NCBI GenBank assembly: GCA_903896925.1
Contig: CAITZM010000170.1
Location: 1-55,645 of the forward strand
Source of the DNA: an uncultured Lentisphaerota bacterium
GTDB taxonomy: Bacteria; Verrucomicrobiota; Kiritimatiellia; CAIQIC01
Reading direction: 5' to 3'
DNA length: 55,645 nt
Shown one piece after another: positions 8,125 to 17,922 of the stretch; positions within the stretch are counted from its first letter, which is position 1; each line of letters begins with the position of its first letter. Position numbers and translations under genes: made by a program. The notes beneath the pieces are model-generated. The model saw only the letters and a program-made list of their open reading frames with translations, was not told the DNA's origin and did no database searches.

Positions 8125-8361
8125 ATGAAGAAGCAGAATAAACGCGGGCAGGCGATGGTGGAATACATCATCATTGTGGTGCTGGTGGCGATCGCGGCGC
8201 TGGCGGTGTTCGCGGCCTTCAGCGACACGATTCGCAACAAGCTCTCGGGTGCGGTCACCGAGATGGACAACGGCACGGGCGCGTCGGCGGCCCAGGCTGC
8301 GGCGGGGACCCGGTCACAGGACACGCTGAAGAACCTGACGGCGACGGGCACAGGCCAATAA
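8125..8361 (+). CDS. Flp-type major pilin candidate
   Basis: The product has 78 residues: a short basic leader MKKQNKRG, then QAMVEYIIIVVLVAIAALAV, an archetypal Flp pilin helix with the Glu at the fifth position after the glycine cleavage site, then a small polar, Ala/Gly/Thr-rich C-terminal part. It has a good upstream Shine-Dalgarno (GAGAGGAG, about 6 nt before ATG). It is paralogous to the upstream 58-residue gene. By position and form it is the best candidate for the pilus fibre subunit of this Tad system. Confidence 0.85.
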   Translation: MKKQNKRGQAMVEYIIIVVLVAIAALAVFAAFSDTIRNKLSGAVTEMDNGTGASAAQAAAGTRSQDTLKNLTATGTGQ

Positions 8362-8457
8362 GCTACCGCGCGTAGTATCGCCATGCAGGCCATCGCCCAG
8401 CGACGGTTACGAACCGTTGGCGTGGGGCAAAAGATTGCGGGCGCCCCAGTCAACGGG

Positions 8458-9132
8458 ATGCGTAGGATGTCGTCTCGGTCAGGTCAAAGCCTGATCGAGT
8501 CGTGTATTGTCATTATCATTCTATGCCTTATTGTGTTCGGGGTCGCACAGCGATCACAACTATACATGGCGCTTGAAATCCTCGACCATGCCGCAGTCTG
8601 CGGTGCGCACGCCCATGCCGTTGGTCTCAACGACTTCATGGTCCAAAAATCTGTCCGCATCGTTGTCATACCGTTGGCTGGGGAGATGACCCAGCCCAGC
8701 TATTCTCCCTCTGTATTGACAATACCCAACCAGCACCGCATTGGCAGCACATGGGACACCGCCGTGCATTTTCACGGTGGCTCGACACAGTCCGGTATTG
8801 AAATATCAAACATGGAAGATTATTTACTGTCCCAAGATTGGGGCGAAGCAGCTGGATATTTGGATTACAAGCTCGATTATTTGAATCGCTATGGATGGAC
8901 TGCTGACAACAGCGGAACACCTACAAAAACCCCCAATATCGAGAGAACGGTTCGCCTTCAAAATATTGTTAATGCATTCGTTACAGAAGACAGTGCTTTG
9001 GTTACAGCTACAGTTACGCATGATTTCCCGTTGAATTACGCCTTTCATCGCGCCCTGTATTCAGGACTGGATGTTTTGTCCTTAAAAGGGAAAGCCACCA
9101 CCGAGAAACATTACGACCTCTATCTGCAATGA
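8458..9132 (+). CDS. TadE-like pseudopilin
   Basis: The product has about 224 residues from the chosen ATG. It shows SRSGQSLIESCIVIIILCLI, the Gly-Gln-x3-Glu prepilin/TadE pattern followed by a hydrophobic helix, then a soluble C-terminal domain with no recognised motif. The frame is open back to an ATG at 8383, but that leader would be 25 residues longer than needed; 8458 or 8467 fit better. The stop overlaps the next gene's start (ATGA at 9129). From about 8700 onward base composition is clearly poorer in GC than the surrounding pilus genes. Confidence 0.72.
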   Translation: MRRMSSRSGQSLIESCIVIIILCLIVFGVAQRSQLYMALEILDHAAVCGAHAHAVGLNDFMVQKSVRIVVIPLAGEMTQPSYSPSVLTIPNQHRIGSTWDTAVHFHGGSTQSGIEISNMEDYLLSQDWGEAAGYLDYKLDYLNRYGWTADNSGTPTKTPNIERTVRLQNIVNAFVTEDSALVTATVTHDFPLNYAFHRALYSGLDVLSLKGKATTEKHYDLYLQ

Positions 9133-10499
9133 AGAAGTTTCTGCAAAAATTTCCACAGCGAGGTCAAACCATGATATTCGTGGTCATGGTTGTTGTAATT
9201 ATTGCATTTATAGCACTTTGGAACTTTGATCTTCACAAAATTATTTATATAAAAACTAGTTCCCTCAACGCGAGTGATGCCGCCGCCATTGCAGGTGCAC
9301 GCTGGCAAGGCATCACGCTAAACATTCTGGGGGAGTTGAATATTGCGCAAGCGGTGGCACTTGATGATGCGTTAATGCATCCTACGGGCAATCCGTCTTT
9401 ACCGGATTTCAGCAAAGCGCTGGCTATCGCCGAACTCGGGTCGAGAATCTACTATGCAGGACCGATGGTCGGTTATGCTGCGGCACAGCAAGCTGCGAAA
9501 AATAATGGCGCATATGTTAATGCTATTTTTACTACCAGAGTGCATCATTATGCAAATACTGTGCGCAGGCATGCAGATGGCAATGCATTACGTCTCGACT
9601 ATGCAGATATGTTAGATGCCGTTGCGAGCGAAGGAATTGCTGCGGTTGCAAATGAAACCATAGATCATCCTTGGACGAGTAAAAAAAATTATAAATCGAT
9701 TGAATCCTTGGCTTGGTGCTCGCTCCAGCAACTTCTAAGGACTTATGGTGACTGGCAAACCTTCCCACCACTGATCTTTACGGACCCTTTGGTTGTCAAT
9801 ACTCACTCCATCACTATGCTGGCCGCTCTCGATGGCTGGATGGGGGATCCTGGAATTCCCACAAAGGCGCTTCAACAATTATCCACAGCTGCAGATAAGT
9901 CTTTGTCAACGGAATTGCTTGCGACAAATATACCGCCCGTTGTACCCGCCACATGGTTTTGCTATGATAATTCGTGGAATTCTTGGTCAAGCTCCCTCAC
10001 AAATTTTCCGTTCATCACACCGATCAAACCACAATATGATGTTGCTGGTGCTGCGATTATTATGCGCGTGAGTGCTGATCCGCCTCCATCTTATTTCAAT
10101 AAAAGCAGCCATCATGTTACTTCTATTTCCGCCGCAAAGCCATTTGGTTACCTCAATGGTTCTGTGCTTGCATCCGCCTATGGCATCATATTGCCGGCCT
10201 TTCATGCTGCACGTCTGATACCAATTGGCAGCGCGCTAAGGGAAGTGCCACCAGATGATGACCCTGAGAATGTTGCGTTGGATGATCATGTGGAAAATCA
10301 CTTACCCCTTTATTTGAAATATGGACCAACCGGCATCCAAGACTTAGCTCCGTTTTGTCAACTATGCCGCGACCTCCTTCGCTGGGAAGATCCTATCTTC
10401 CGAACAACCGGCCTCGCGTGGCTAAGTACGAACACTTGCCCTCACAATACCGGGGGTGGAGGCGGCGGCGGAGGCGGCGGTTCTCGGTACGGACATTGA
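9129..10499 (+). CDS. TadG-like pilus-associated protein
   Basis: The product has 456 residues: a basic N-terminus, RGQTMIFVVMVVVIIAFIAL (TadE/TadG-type N-terminal helix), then SSLNASDAAAIAGARWQG, the 'D-AAA-AGA' stretch typical of TadG/Flp-assembly N-terminal regions. The remainder is a large exported domain without recognised motifs, ending in a run of about ten glycines. It overlaps the upstream gene by 4 bp. GC content is low for this genome (many TTA/AAT/ATA codons). The pseudopilin context supports a role in Tad pilus assembly or at the pilus tip; no von Willebrand domain is evident. Confidence 0.65.
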   Translation: MKKFLQKFPQRGQTMIFVVMVVVIIAFIALWNFDLHKIIYIKTSSLNASDAAAIAGARWQGITLNILGELNIAQAVALDDALMHPTGNPSLPDFSKALAIAELGSRIYYAGPMVGYAAAQQAAKNNGAYVNAIFTTRVHHYANTVRRHADGNALRLDYADMLDAVASEGIAAVANETIDHPWTSKKNYKSIESLAWCSLQQLLRTYGDWQTFPPLIFTDPLVVNTHSITMLAALDGWMGDPGIPTKALQQLSTAADKSLSTELLATNIPPVVPATWFCYDNSWNSWSSSLTNFPFITPIKPQYDVAGAAIIMRVSADPPPSYFNKSSHHVTSISAAKPFGYLNGSVLASAYGIILPAFHAARLIPIGSALREVPPDDDPENVALDDHVENHLPLYLKYGPTGIQDLAPFCQLCRDLLRWEDPIFRTTGLAWLSTNTCPHNTGGGGGGGGGGSRYGH

Positions 10500-10513
10500 A
10501 GAAAACTGCGGAC

Positions 10514-11065
10514 ATGAATGGATCGAAAAAAAAACTGAGATGGCGTCGCACGCGTGCTGGCCAAGCTATCGCCGAGTTGGTCGCTGGGCTTATTGCCATT
10601 ACAGTTTTAATCATGGGTATGCTCCTGATTGAAGCATTAGCCCGCGCCCACACCTACACTCTCAACAATGCTCGCGCGCAGGCCGGCCAGGACGCCATAC
10701 AGAAACCTTATATTCTGCGCTACAACGCCCCCTCTTGGATTAGCGACTGGTCTACTGGTCGCGACAAGATTCAATATTCGCAGGATGACCAGCAGGTGGT
10801 GGGTAGCCCCGGCAACATCATTGCTGGTGTTGTCGCACATGCGCATCCCGCCGATCTTTCCACCTATGCCCCCGGCAACGAAATCTCTGCTGCCTCTGAC
10901 ACTGCCGGGCTGATGAACGAACTATATCTTACACATGGACGAGAGAGCTATAACGTGGATTTGGCCCTGTTCCCCCTCATACGCCACATTGTCTATGGCG
11001 CCGACACCATAACATTGAAAGCTGATGTTTGGCTGACATGGACCCACATCGAAAACGTCAAATGA
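10514..11065 (+). CDS. TadE-like pseudopilin
   Basis: The product has 183 residues. A strongly basic start (MNGSKKKLRWRRTRAG) precedes QAIAELVAGLIAITVLIMGM, the third pseudopilin-type helix in this block, followed by a soluble domain of about 140 residues. The frame is open upstream to 10355 inside the preceding gene, but the ATG at 10514 puts the basic leader directly before the helix. The stop overlaps the next start (ATGA, 11062-11065). GC is again low, so this gene closes the AT-richer block. Confidence 0.7.
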   Translation: MNGSKKKLRWRRTRAGQAIAELVAGLIAITVLIMGMLLIEALARAHTYTLNNARAQAGQDAIQKPYILRYNAPSWISDWSTGRDKIQYSQDDQQVVGSPGNIIAGVVAHAHPADLSTYAPGNEISAASDTAGLMNELYLTHGRESYNVDLALFPLIRHIVYGADTITLKADVWLTWTHIENVK

Positions 11066-11970
11066 GCGCCGCCCTCCGCCAATCGTTTTCCCGACTTGGA
11101 ATCGTCGCGCAAAGTTGCACAGAGCGATCAGGCCTGAAGCGACCCCTGCCGGCTTGTCCGGCAGGTGAAGGAGTTTTATGGCTAGCACACCCTGGCCTCA
11201 TAACTTCCGCTCCGGCGGGTCAAGCCCGCCGGGGGCGTTGGCCTCTTTGGTCGATGCCCTCCCGCCTTGGAACCGCCGTGCTGTGCGCCTGCGTGCTGCT
11301 GGCGCCGGTTGCCGCGCCGGCCCGGGTGTTTGAGCGCTGGGGGGTGCGCAGCAACGATCCCGTCCGCGTGCTCATGGTCGGCGGGCACCCCGCCTACACC
11401 ACCGCGATGAAGCTCAACGGCGGCGCGGGCGAACTGGAAGTCTACCAGGTCGAAGGCTCGCCCCCGCAGGTGCTGGAGCGGTTGACCGCCGGCTACCGTG
11501 CGCTCGGCGCGCAGGTCTTCTGCGTCAGCGGCGCCAAGCTGGGCTGGGGCGTGGTGCTCGACGGCGGCCGCGTCATCCGTCTGCTCGCGGCGAACATGGG
11601 CCTGCACAATACCTGCATGCTGTTCCGCATGGAGCAGACCGAGGCCGAGTTCGCGCGCTCGCAGCAGACGCCGGCCCATCCGCTGCCGCCGGACGTGCCG
11701 GTCTTCCCGGGCGCGCGCTGGACGCAGGCGATCGAAAACGAGGCGGCCAGCTCGACCACCGCCACCGCGACGGTCGGCGCGGACCCGGCCGCCGTCCTGC
11801 GCTATTATGCCGAGGCGCTGCCGCGCGCCGGCTGGACGTCGGGGCTCGGACCGCGCGACCAGACCTCCTGCCTGTATGTGCGCGGCTCGGAATTGCTGGC
11901 GGTCAACGCGAATTCAACTGGTGTCCGCGGTCAGACTGTGGTTATCTTTTTGCACAAGCGCTTGAAATAG
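11062..11970 (+). CDS. Exported protein of unknown function in the Tad locus, with repeat-derived N-terminal extension
   Basis: If translated from the ATG coupled to the upstream gene, the product has 302 residues. Only from MPSRLGTAVLCACVLLAPVA (ATG at 11254) does a normal signal peptide appear, followed by ARVFERWGVRSNDPVRVLMV and a two-part soluble domain. The 64 codons before it include a paired-hairpin repeat (11145-11232), so the N-terminus is partly encoded by a mobile-looking element. The mature start could therefore be at 11062 or 11254. The C-terminal half (PAAVLRYYAEALPRAGW) resembles small domains of periplasmic proteins but I cannot name the family. GC returns to the genome norm here. 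Confidence 0.6.
   Translation: MSAALRQSFSRLGIVAQSCTERSGLKRPLPACPAGEGVLWLAHPGLITSAPAGQARRGRWPLWSMPSRLGTAVLCACVLLAPVAAPARVFERWGVRSNDPVRVLMVGGHPAYTTAMKLNGGAGELEVYQVEGSPPQVLERLTAGYRALGAQVFCVSGAKLGWGVVLDGGRVIRLLAANMGLHNTCMLFRMEQTEAEFARSQQTPAHPLPPDVPVFPGARWTQAIENEAASSTTATATVGADPAAVLRYYAEALPRAGWTSGLGPRDQTSCLYVRGSELLAVNANSTGVRGQTVVIFLHKRLK
11145..11232. repeat. Paired-hairpin (BIME-like) repeat, copy A, inside a coding frame
   Basis: Two hairpins, CCTGCCGG-CTTGT-CCGGCAGG (11145-11165) and CCGGCGGG-TCAAG-CCCGCCGG (11212-11232), flank a 46-bp middle containing GGCTAGC. Copy B on the minus strand at 53615-53712 has the same order, the same CTTGT and CAAG loops and the same GCTAG middle. The two hairpins look like inverted, diverged copies of one REP-like unit, since their loops CTTG and CAAG are reverse complements. 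Confidence 0.8.
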
Positions 11971-12015
11971 AATGCGGCCGCCGGGCCGCGGCGGCACCGC
12001 CTGCGGGAGCGAATT

Positions 12016-12837
12016 ATGAAACAGAAATTGATCTTGATCATCTCGGTGGTCGTCGGCCTGCTGGCCTTCATCCTGACCAACCGCTACATCCAGTCCGTGC
12101 GCGACGAGCTGTTCAAGGATGCGGAGGAGATCGAGGTGATCGCGGCGGCGGACAACCTCGTGCAGGGCGCCGAGATCAAGTTCGACGACATCGGCCTGCT
12201 GAAAATCTACCGCAAGCGCGGCGGCTACACGAAGGATTACGTGGAGAAGAAGGACAAGGACTCGATCCTCGGCCGCAAGCTGAAATACAGCGTCACCAAG
12301 CTGCAGCCGATCCTCTGGGCCGACGTCGAAATGCCCGAGGGCATCCGCACCGGCCTCTCGCCGATCATCAAGCCCGGCCTGCGCGCGGTCTCGCTGGCCA
12401 TCAGCGGCGACGCGGCCGTCAGCAGCCTCGTCCAGCCGAACGACCGCGTGGACATCATCGGCACGTTTTCGGTCCCGTCGCGGACCAACGCGAAGGAGAT
12501 GGAGACGGTGACGATGACGCTGCTGCAGGATGTCAGCGTGCTCGCCACCGGCCAGCGGCTGGCCAAGCAGGAGATCGAAGCCATGGGCGGCGACCGCTGG
12601 AGCCGCGTCGGCAACAGCAGCTACAGCACGGTGACGTTCGAAGTCACGCCGCGCGAGGCCGAGCTGCTGATCTTTGCACAGGGCACCCAGGGCCGCCTGA
12701 CGCTGACGCTGCGCAACCCCGACGACGTCGGCTTCGAGAAGATCCTGCCGGAGGTCAACTTCCAGCTCGTCGAGAAGAGCCTGCCCGACCTGAACGATTA
12801 CCGCCAGAAGACGATCCGCCACAAAGCGAAACCCTGA
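12016..12837 (+). CDS. cpaB: Flp pilus assembly protein CpaB (RcpC)
   Basis: The product has 273 residues. An N-terminal membrane anchor (MKQKLILIISVVVGLLAFIL) is followed by a SAF-type domain (about 40-105: VIAAADNLVQGAEIKFDDIG and RKLKYSVTKLQPILW) and the CpaB/RcpC domain with LRAVSLAISGDAAVSSLVQP and the NDRVDIIGTF motif. CpaB sits in the periplasm, associates with the Tad secretin and is needed for Flp pilus assembly. A good Shine-Dalgarno (GGGAG, 6 nt before ATG) is present and the tadA start is only 2 nt after the stop. The secretin partner is not in the window. Confidence 0.92.
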   Translation: MKQKLILIISVVVGLLAFILTNRYIQSVRDELFKDAEEIEVIAAADNLVQGAEIKFDDIGLLKIYRKRGGYTKDYVEKKDKDSILGRKLKYSVTKLQPILWADVEMPEGIRTGLSPIIKPGLRAVSLAISGDAAVSSLVQPNDRVDIIGTFSVPSRTNAKEMETVTMTLLQDVSVLATGQRLAKQEIEAMGGDRWSRVGNSSYSTVTFEVTPREAELLIFAQGTQGRLTLTLRNPDDVGFEKILPEVNFQLVEKSLPDLNDYRQKTIRHKAKP

Positions 12838-12839
12838 CC

Positions 12840-14578
<1,739 letters not shown>

Positions 14579-14582
<4 letters not shown>

Positions 14583-15454
14583 TCATCCTGATCGCCACAC
14601 TCTACGGCTTGTGCTTCGGGGGTCTCGCCCTGATCATCGGCAAGGCCATCGCGGAAGGCTCCGACGGCTACGCCAACACCTACGCCGCCGAGACGTCGCG
14701 CGAATTCGAGGACATCTTCCTGTTCATCCCGGCGAAGCGGCTGGCCGACATCGCGCGCATGAGCGCCGTCGCGCTGTTCCTGCTGTGTTTCTTCATCTTC
14801 GGCGATTTCGAGGATGCCGGGGGCATGTTCCGCGGCGGCTTCTTCGGCGTCATCGCCGCGCTCGCCGCGCTCGCCGCGCCGCGCGCGGCGCTCCACGTCA
14901 TCAAGCAGCGCCGCCTCGCGCGCTTCAACACCCAGCTGCTCGACAGCCTGCTGTCCATGAGCAACGCCCTGCGCGCCGGCTTCAGCATCCTGCAGGCCTT
15001 CGAGACGATCGTCCGCGAGCGGCGCAACCCGATCTCGCTGGAATACGGGCTCTTCCTCCAGCAGATCCGGCTCGGCGTGCGCTTCGAGGACGCGCTCAAC
15101 CAGATGGAGCAGCGCGTCGGCAGCGAGGACCTGACGCTGATGGTCGTCTCCATCGAGACCGCGCGGCTGACCGGCGGCAACCTGACGGAAGTCTTCGAAA
15201 AGATCGGGGCCACCATCCGCGAGCGCATGCGCATCCAGGGCCGGATCAGCTCGCTGACCGCGCAGGGCCGCCTGCAGGGCATCGTCGTCGGCGCGATGCC
15301 GTTCGTCCTGATGGTCGTGCTGACCATGCTCGACCCCGTGATGATGGGCAGTTTTTTCCATGCGAAGATCGGCATGGTGATGATCGGCGCGGTCGTGATC
15401 CTCGTCGCGCTGGGCGGGCTGGTCATCCGCAAGATCATCCGCATCGAGGTTTGA
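14579..15454 (+). CDS. tadB: Tad pilus inner-membrane platform protein TadB
   Basis: The product has 291 residues from the ATGA-coupled start (12 nt inside the longest frame). Architecture is that of T2SF/GspF-type platform proteins: two N-terminal membrane segments, a cytoplasmic helical domain (LLDSLLSMSNALRAGFSILQ and RQIRL-like VRFEDALNQMEQRVGSEDLT), and two C-terminal membrane helices (VGAMPFVLMVVLTMLDPVMM; MVMIGAVVILVALGGLVI). TadB and TadC together form the inner-membrane platform with TadA. Confidence 0.93.
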
Positions 15455-15455
15455 C

Positions 15456-16385
15456 ATGGGCACCACCTGGCAAATGATGGCGATCAATCTGCTGTGGGCG
15501 TTGAGCCTCGGCGGCCTCGCGTGGTACATCGGCCACGTCTGGACGCAGATGACCTACGTCACGCTCGCCGACGGCCGCCGGCAGGAGCGCCGCCTGCCGA
15601 TGATGTTCCGCCTGCTCCTGCCGCTGGCCCCGAACGTCATCCCCTTTTTCCGCACCCAGCGCTTTGACAAAATGCGCGCCGACATCAACCGCCGCATCGT
15701 CATGGCCGGCTACGAGGGCCTGATCACGGCCGAGGAGTTTCTCGCCCTGCGCGTGCTGCTGCCGCTGGTGCTGGGCGTGGTGCTGTCCGTCGCGCTCGCC
15801 TTCGCCATCGCGCACCTGCCGGCCCGCGCGCAGATCAAGATGGCCCCGCGCCAGGTCTTTCTGGACCCCATGTTCGTCCTGCTCGGCTTCATCTGGCCCG
15901 GCATGTGGCTGGGGAAGGCCATCGCCATCCGCCACCGCCAGATCGAGCGCGCGCTGCCGTTCGTCCTCGACCTGCTGACCCTGTCGGTCGAGGCGGGCAT
16001 GGACTTCATGAGCGCCATCAAGCGCATCATCGAGCGCCGCACGATCGACGCGTTGAGCGAGGAGCTCATCCGCGCCTTCCGCGAGGTCCAGCTCGGCCGC
16101 ACCCGGCGCGAGGCGCTCAAGACGATGGCCGACCGGTCCGGCCAGACCGACGTCAGCTCCGTGGTCTCCGCGCTGGTGCAGGCCGACGAGCTCGGCGTCA
16201 GCATCGGCAACATGCTGCGCATCCAGGCCGACCTGATGCGGATGCGCCGCTTCCAGCGCGCGGAGAAACTCGCCAACGAGGCCCCCGTCAAGATGCTCTT
16301 CCCCCTGCTCTGCTTCATCTTCCCGTCCGTCTTCATCGTGCTGCTGGGCCCGATCCTGGTGCAGTGGCTCAAGGCCGGGCTCTAA
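15456..16385 (+). CDS. tadC: Tad pilus inner-membrane platform protein TadC
   Basis: The product has 309 residues and starts 1 nt after the tadB stop. It has the T2SF signature: an N-terminal membrane segment, a paired helix region (FLALRVLLPLVLGVVLSVAL), the cytoplasmic domain with LPFVLDLLTLSVEAGMDFMS and RSGQTDVSSVVSALVQADEL, and a terminal membrane hairpin (MLFPLLCFIFPSVFIVLLGP). It is the last Tad gene here; 19 bp later an MFS gene follows on the same strand and may be in the same transcript. Confidence 0.93.
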   Translation: MGTTWQMMAINLLWALSLGGLAWYIGHVWTQMTYVTLADGRRQERRLPMMFRLLLPLAPNVIPFFRTQRFDKMRADINRRIVMAGYEGLITAEEFLALRVLLPLVLGVVLSVALAFAIAHLPARAQIKMAPRQVFLDPMFVLLGFIWPGMWLGKAIAIRHRQIERALPFVLDLLTLSVEAGMDFMSAIKRIIERRTIDALSEELIRAFREVQLGRTRREALKTMADRSGQTDVSSVVSALVQADELGVSIGNMLRIQADLMRMRRFQRAEKLANEAPVKMLFPLLCFIFPSVFIVLLGPILVQWLKAGL

Positions 16386-16404
16386 ACGGACAGGAAGGCC
16401 CCGC

Positions 16405-17664
16405 ATGTCACAGCGACCGCTCTTCTATGGCTGGTGGATGGTCGCCGCCGCCTTCACCTTCATGATGCTCATCGTCGGCTTCGCCCTCTACGGCATGCCG
16501 ATCTTCTACAATCTCTGGGTCGCCGAGTTCGGCTGGAAGCGCGCCGACATCCAGTTCGGCAACACGCTGAGCAAGATCATCGCCGGCCCGCTGCTCGGCT
16601 TCTTCGTCGGCTGGCTCGTCGACCGGCGCGGCCCGCGCGGCATCATGATCGCCGGGGCCATCTTTGCCGCGGTGGCGCTGCTCGGCTTCAGCTTCGCGGG
16701 CAGCCTGCGCTGGCTCTACGGCTGCTTCTTTCTGAACGCCCTGGGCTACCTCTGCGTCGGCCCGCTGCCGAACCAGGTCCTGCTCGCGCACTGGTTCCGC
16801 CGCCTGCGCGGCCGCGTCATGGGCATCGCCTATGTCGGCATCGGCGTCGGCGGCATGGTCGTGCCGTGGATCGTCTATTTCCTCAACCGCTCCTTCGGCT
16901 GGCGCGGCGCGCTCTGCGCGCTGAGCCTGCTCTTCGCCGTCGTCATGCTCGCGCTGCTGCTCTTCGTCCGCCGCCGCCCCGCCGACCTCGGCCTCTTCCC
17001 CGACGGCGACGACCAGCCCGCCGTGCCGGCCGCCGCCGCGCCGCCGCCCGTGCGCCTCGCGCGCATCGTGCGGACGTCCGCCTTCTGGCTGCTCGCCGCC
17101 GGCAGCATCTTCAGCATCGGCGCCATCGGCGGCGTCATGCAAAACCTCGCGCTCTACATCTCCGACATCGTGCCGAAGGCGGAGATCGAGCTGACCAAGA
17201 CCCACATCCTGAGCCTCACGCTCGGCGCCAGCATCGCCGGCCGCCTGACGATGGGCTGGCTCGCCGACCGCTACACGAAGAAGTACGTGATGCTGCTGAC
17301 CTACCTGATCGTCGGCCTCTCCATTCCGCTGCTCATTTTCGCGCGCGGCCACACCGCGCTGCTCTACGTGTTCGCCGTCGCCTTCGGCTTCGGCCTCGGC
17401 GCCGACTACATGCTGATCCCGCTGATGGCCGCGGAATGCTTCGGCCTCGGCGCCCTCAGCCGCGTGCTCGGCATCATCATCATGAGCGACTCCATCGGCG
17501 AGGCGACCATGCCCTACCTCGTCGCCCACGTGCGCGACGCGACCGGCTCCTACGCCAGCGGGTTCGCGCTGCTGACCGGCCTCGCGCTCGCCGGCGCCAT
17601 CGCCATCCTCGGCATCCGCTACCGCGACGGCCGGCCCGCCTGCCGCGCGCAGATCGAGGACTGA
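16405..17664 (+). CDS. MFS transporter (monocarboxylate/oxalate-antiporter-like subgroup)
   Basis: The product has 419 residues and about 12 hydrophobic segments. It begins RPLFYGWWMVAAAFTFMM, the 'YGWWMV' start common in the MCT/OFA-like MFS branch, and has the loop 2-3 motif variant VDRRGPRG, a central hydrophilic stretch with many prolines (about 200-220), and the second half beginning SAFWLLAAGSIFSIGAIGGV with DRYTKKY. Such carriers often move monocarboxylates or similar organic anions by proton symport, but the substrate here is not readable. A GGA-rich Shine-Dalgarno is at 16391-16397. Confidence 0.88.
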   Translation: MSQRPLFYGWWMVAAAFTFMMLIVGFALYGMPIFYNLWVAEFGWKRADIQFGNTLSKIIAGPLLGFFVGWLVDRRGPRGIMIAGAIFAAVALLGFSFAGSLRWLYGCFFLNALGYLCVGPLPNQVLLAHWFRRLRGRVMGIAYVGIGVGGMVVPWIVYFLNRSFGWRGALCALSLLFAVVMLALLLFVRRRPADLGLFPDGDDQPAVPAAAAPPPVRLARIVRTSAFWLLAAGSIFSIGAIGGVMQNLALYISDIVPKAEIELTKTHILSLTLGASIAGRLTMGWLADRYTKKYVMLLTYLIVGLSIPLLIFARGHTALLYVFAVAFGFGLGADYMLIPLMAAECFGLGALSRVLGIIIMSDSIGEATMPYLVAHVRDATGSYASGFALLTGLALAGAIAILGIRYRDGRPACRAQIED

Positions 17665-17747
17665 CATGACGGAATGGCTGAAGTGTTGGAGTGCCGGGGC
17701 ACGGGGGCCGCTTTCCCCCTCGCCACGCGACAGCTCGCTGCCCTGTA

Positions 17748-17769
17748 GCCGCACTCGTGAGAGTGCGGC
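17748..17769. repeat. Intergenic hairpin GCCGCACTC-GTGA-GAGTGCGGC
   Basis: This is a perfect 9-bp stem with GTGA loop between the MFS gene and rlmN. The same frame (GTAGCCGC..GTGA..GCGGC) with different stem bases occurs at 22509 and 22927 in the long direct repeat, with matching changes on both arms, indicating that the fold rather than the sequence is conserved. Confidence 0.8.
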
Positions 17770-17874
17770 CCACCCAACGCAGCCCGGCCTCGTCCACTTT
17801 CCCCGGTACTCCGCAGCTCCAGCACTTCATCTCTCCGTTCTGCCATCTTGCACGTGCTGATTTCGAAACTCTTT

Positions 17875-17922
17875 CCCATGTCTGGAAAAACACCATCCCC
17901 ATCCGTCCAAGCCTTGGAAACC
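17875..17922. repeat. TTCCAAGGCTTGGAA-type element at the rlmN start codon
   Basis: Read on the minus strand the stretch is GGTTTCCAAGGCTTGGAC, an 18-nt spacer, then GTTTTTCCAGACATGGG, matching in layout the element at 35540-35588 and 48521-48571. The rlmN start ATG (17878) lies within it, so the first ~15 codons of rlmN appear to be element-derived. Confidence 0.6.

Noticed and set aside
11178..11340. ATG after AAGGAG at 11178, a well-spaced ribosome-binding site in another frame
   Set aside because: The frame stops after about 50 codons, has no hydrophobic or domain features, and lies inside the repeat element.
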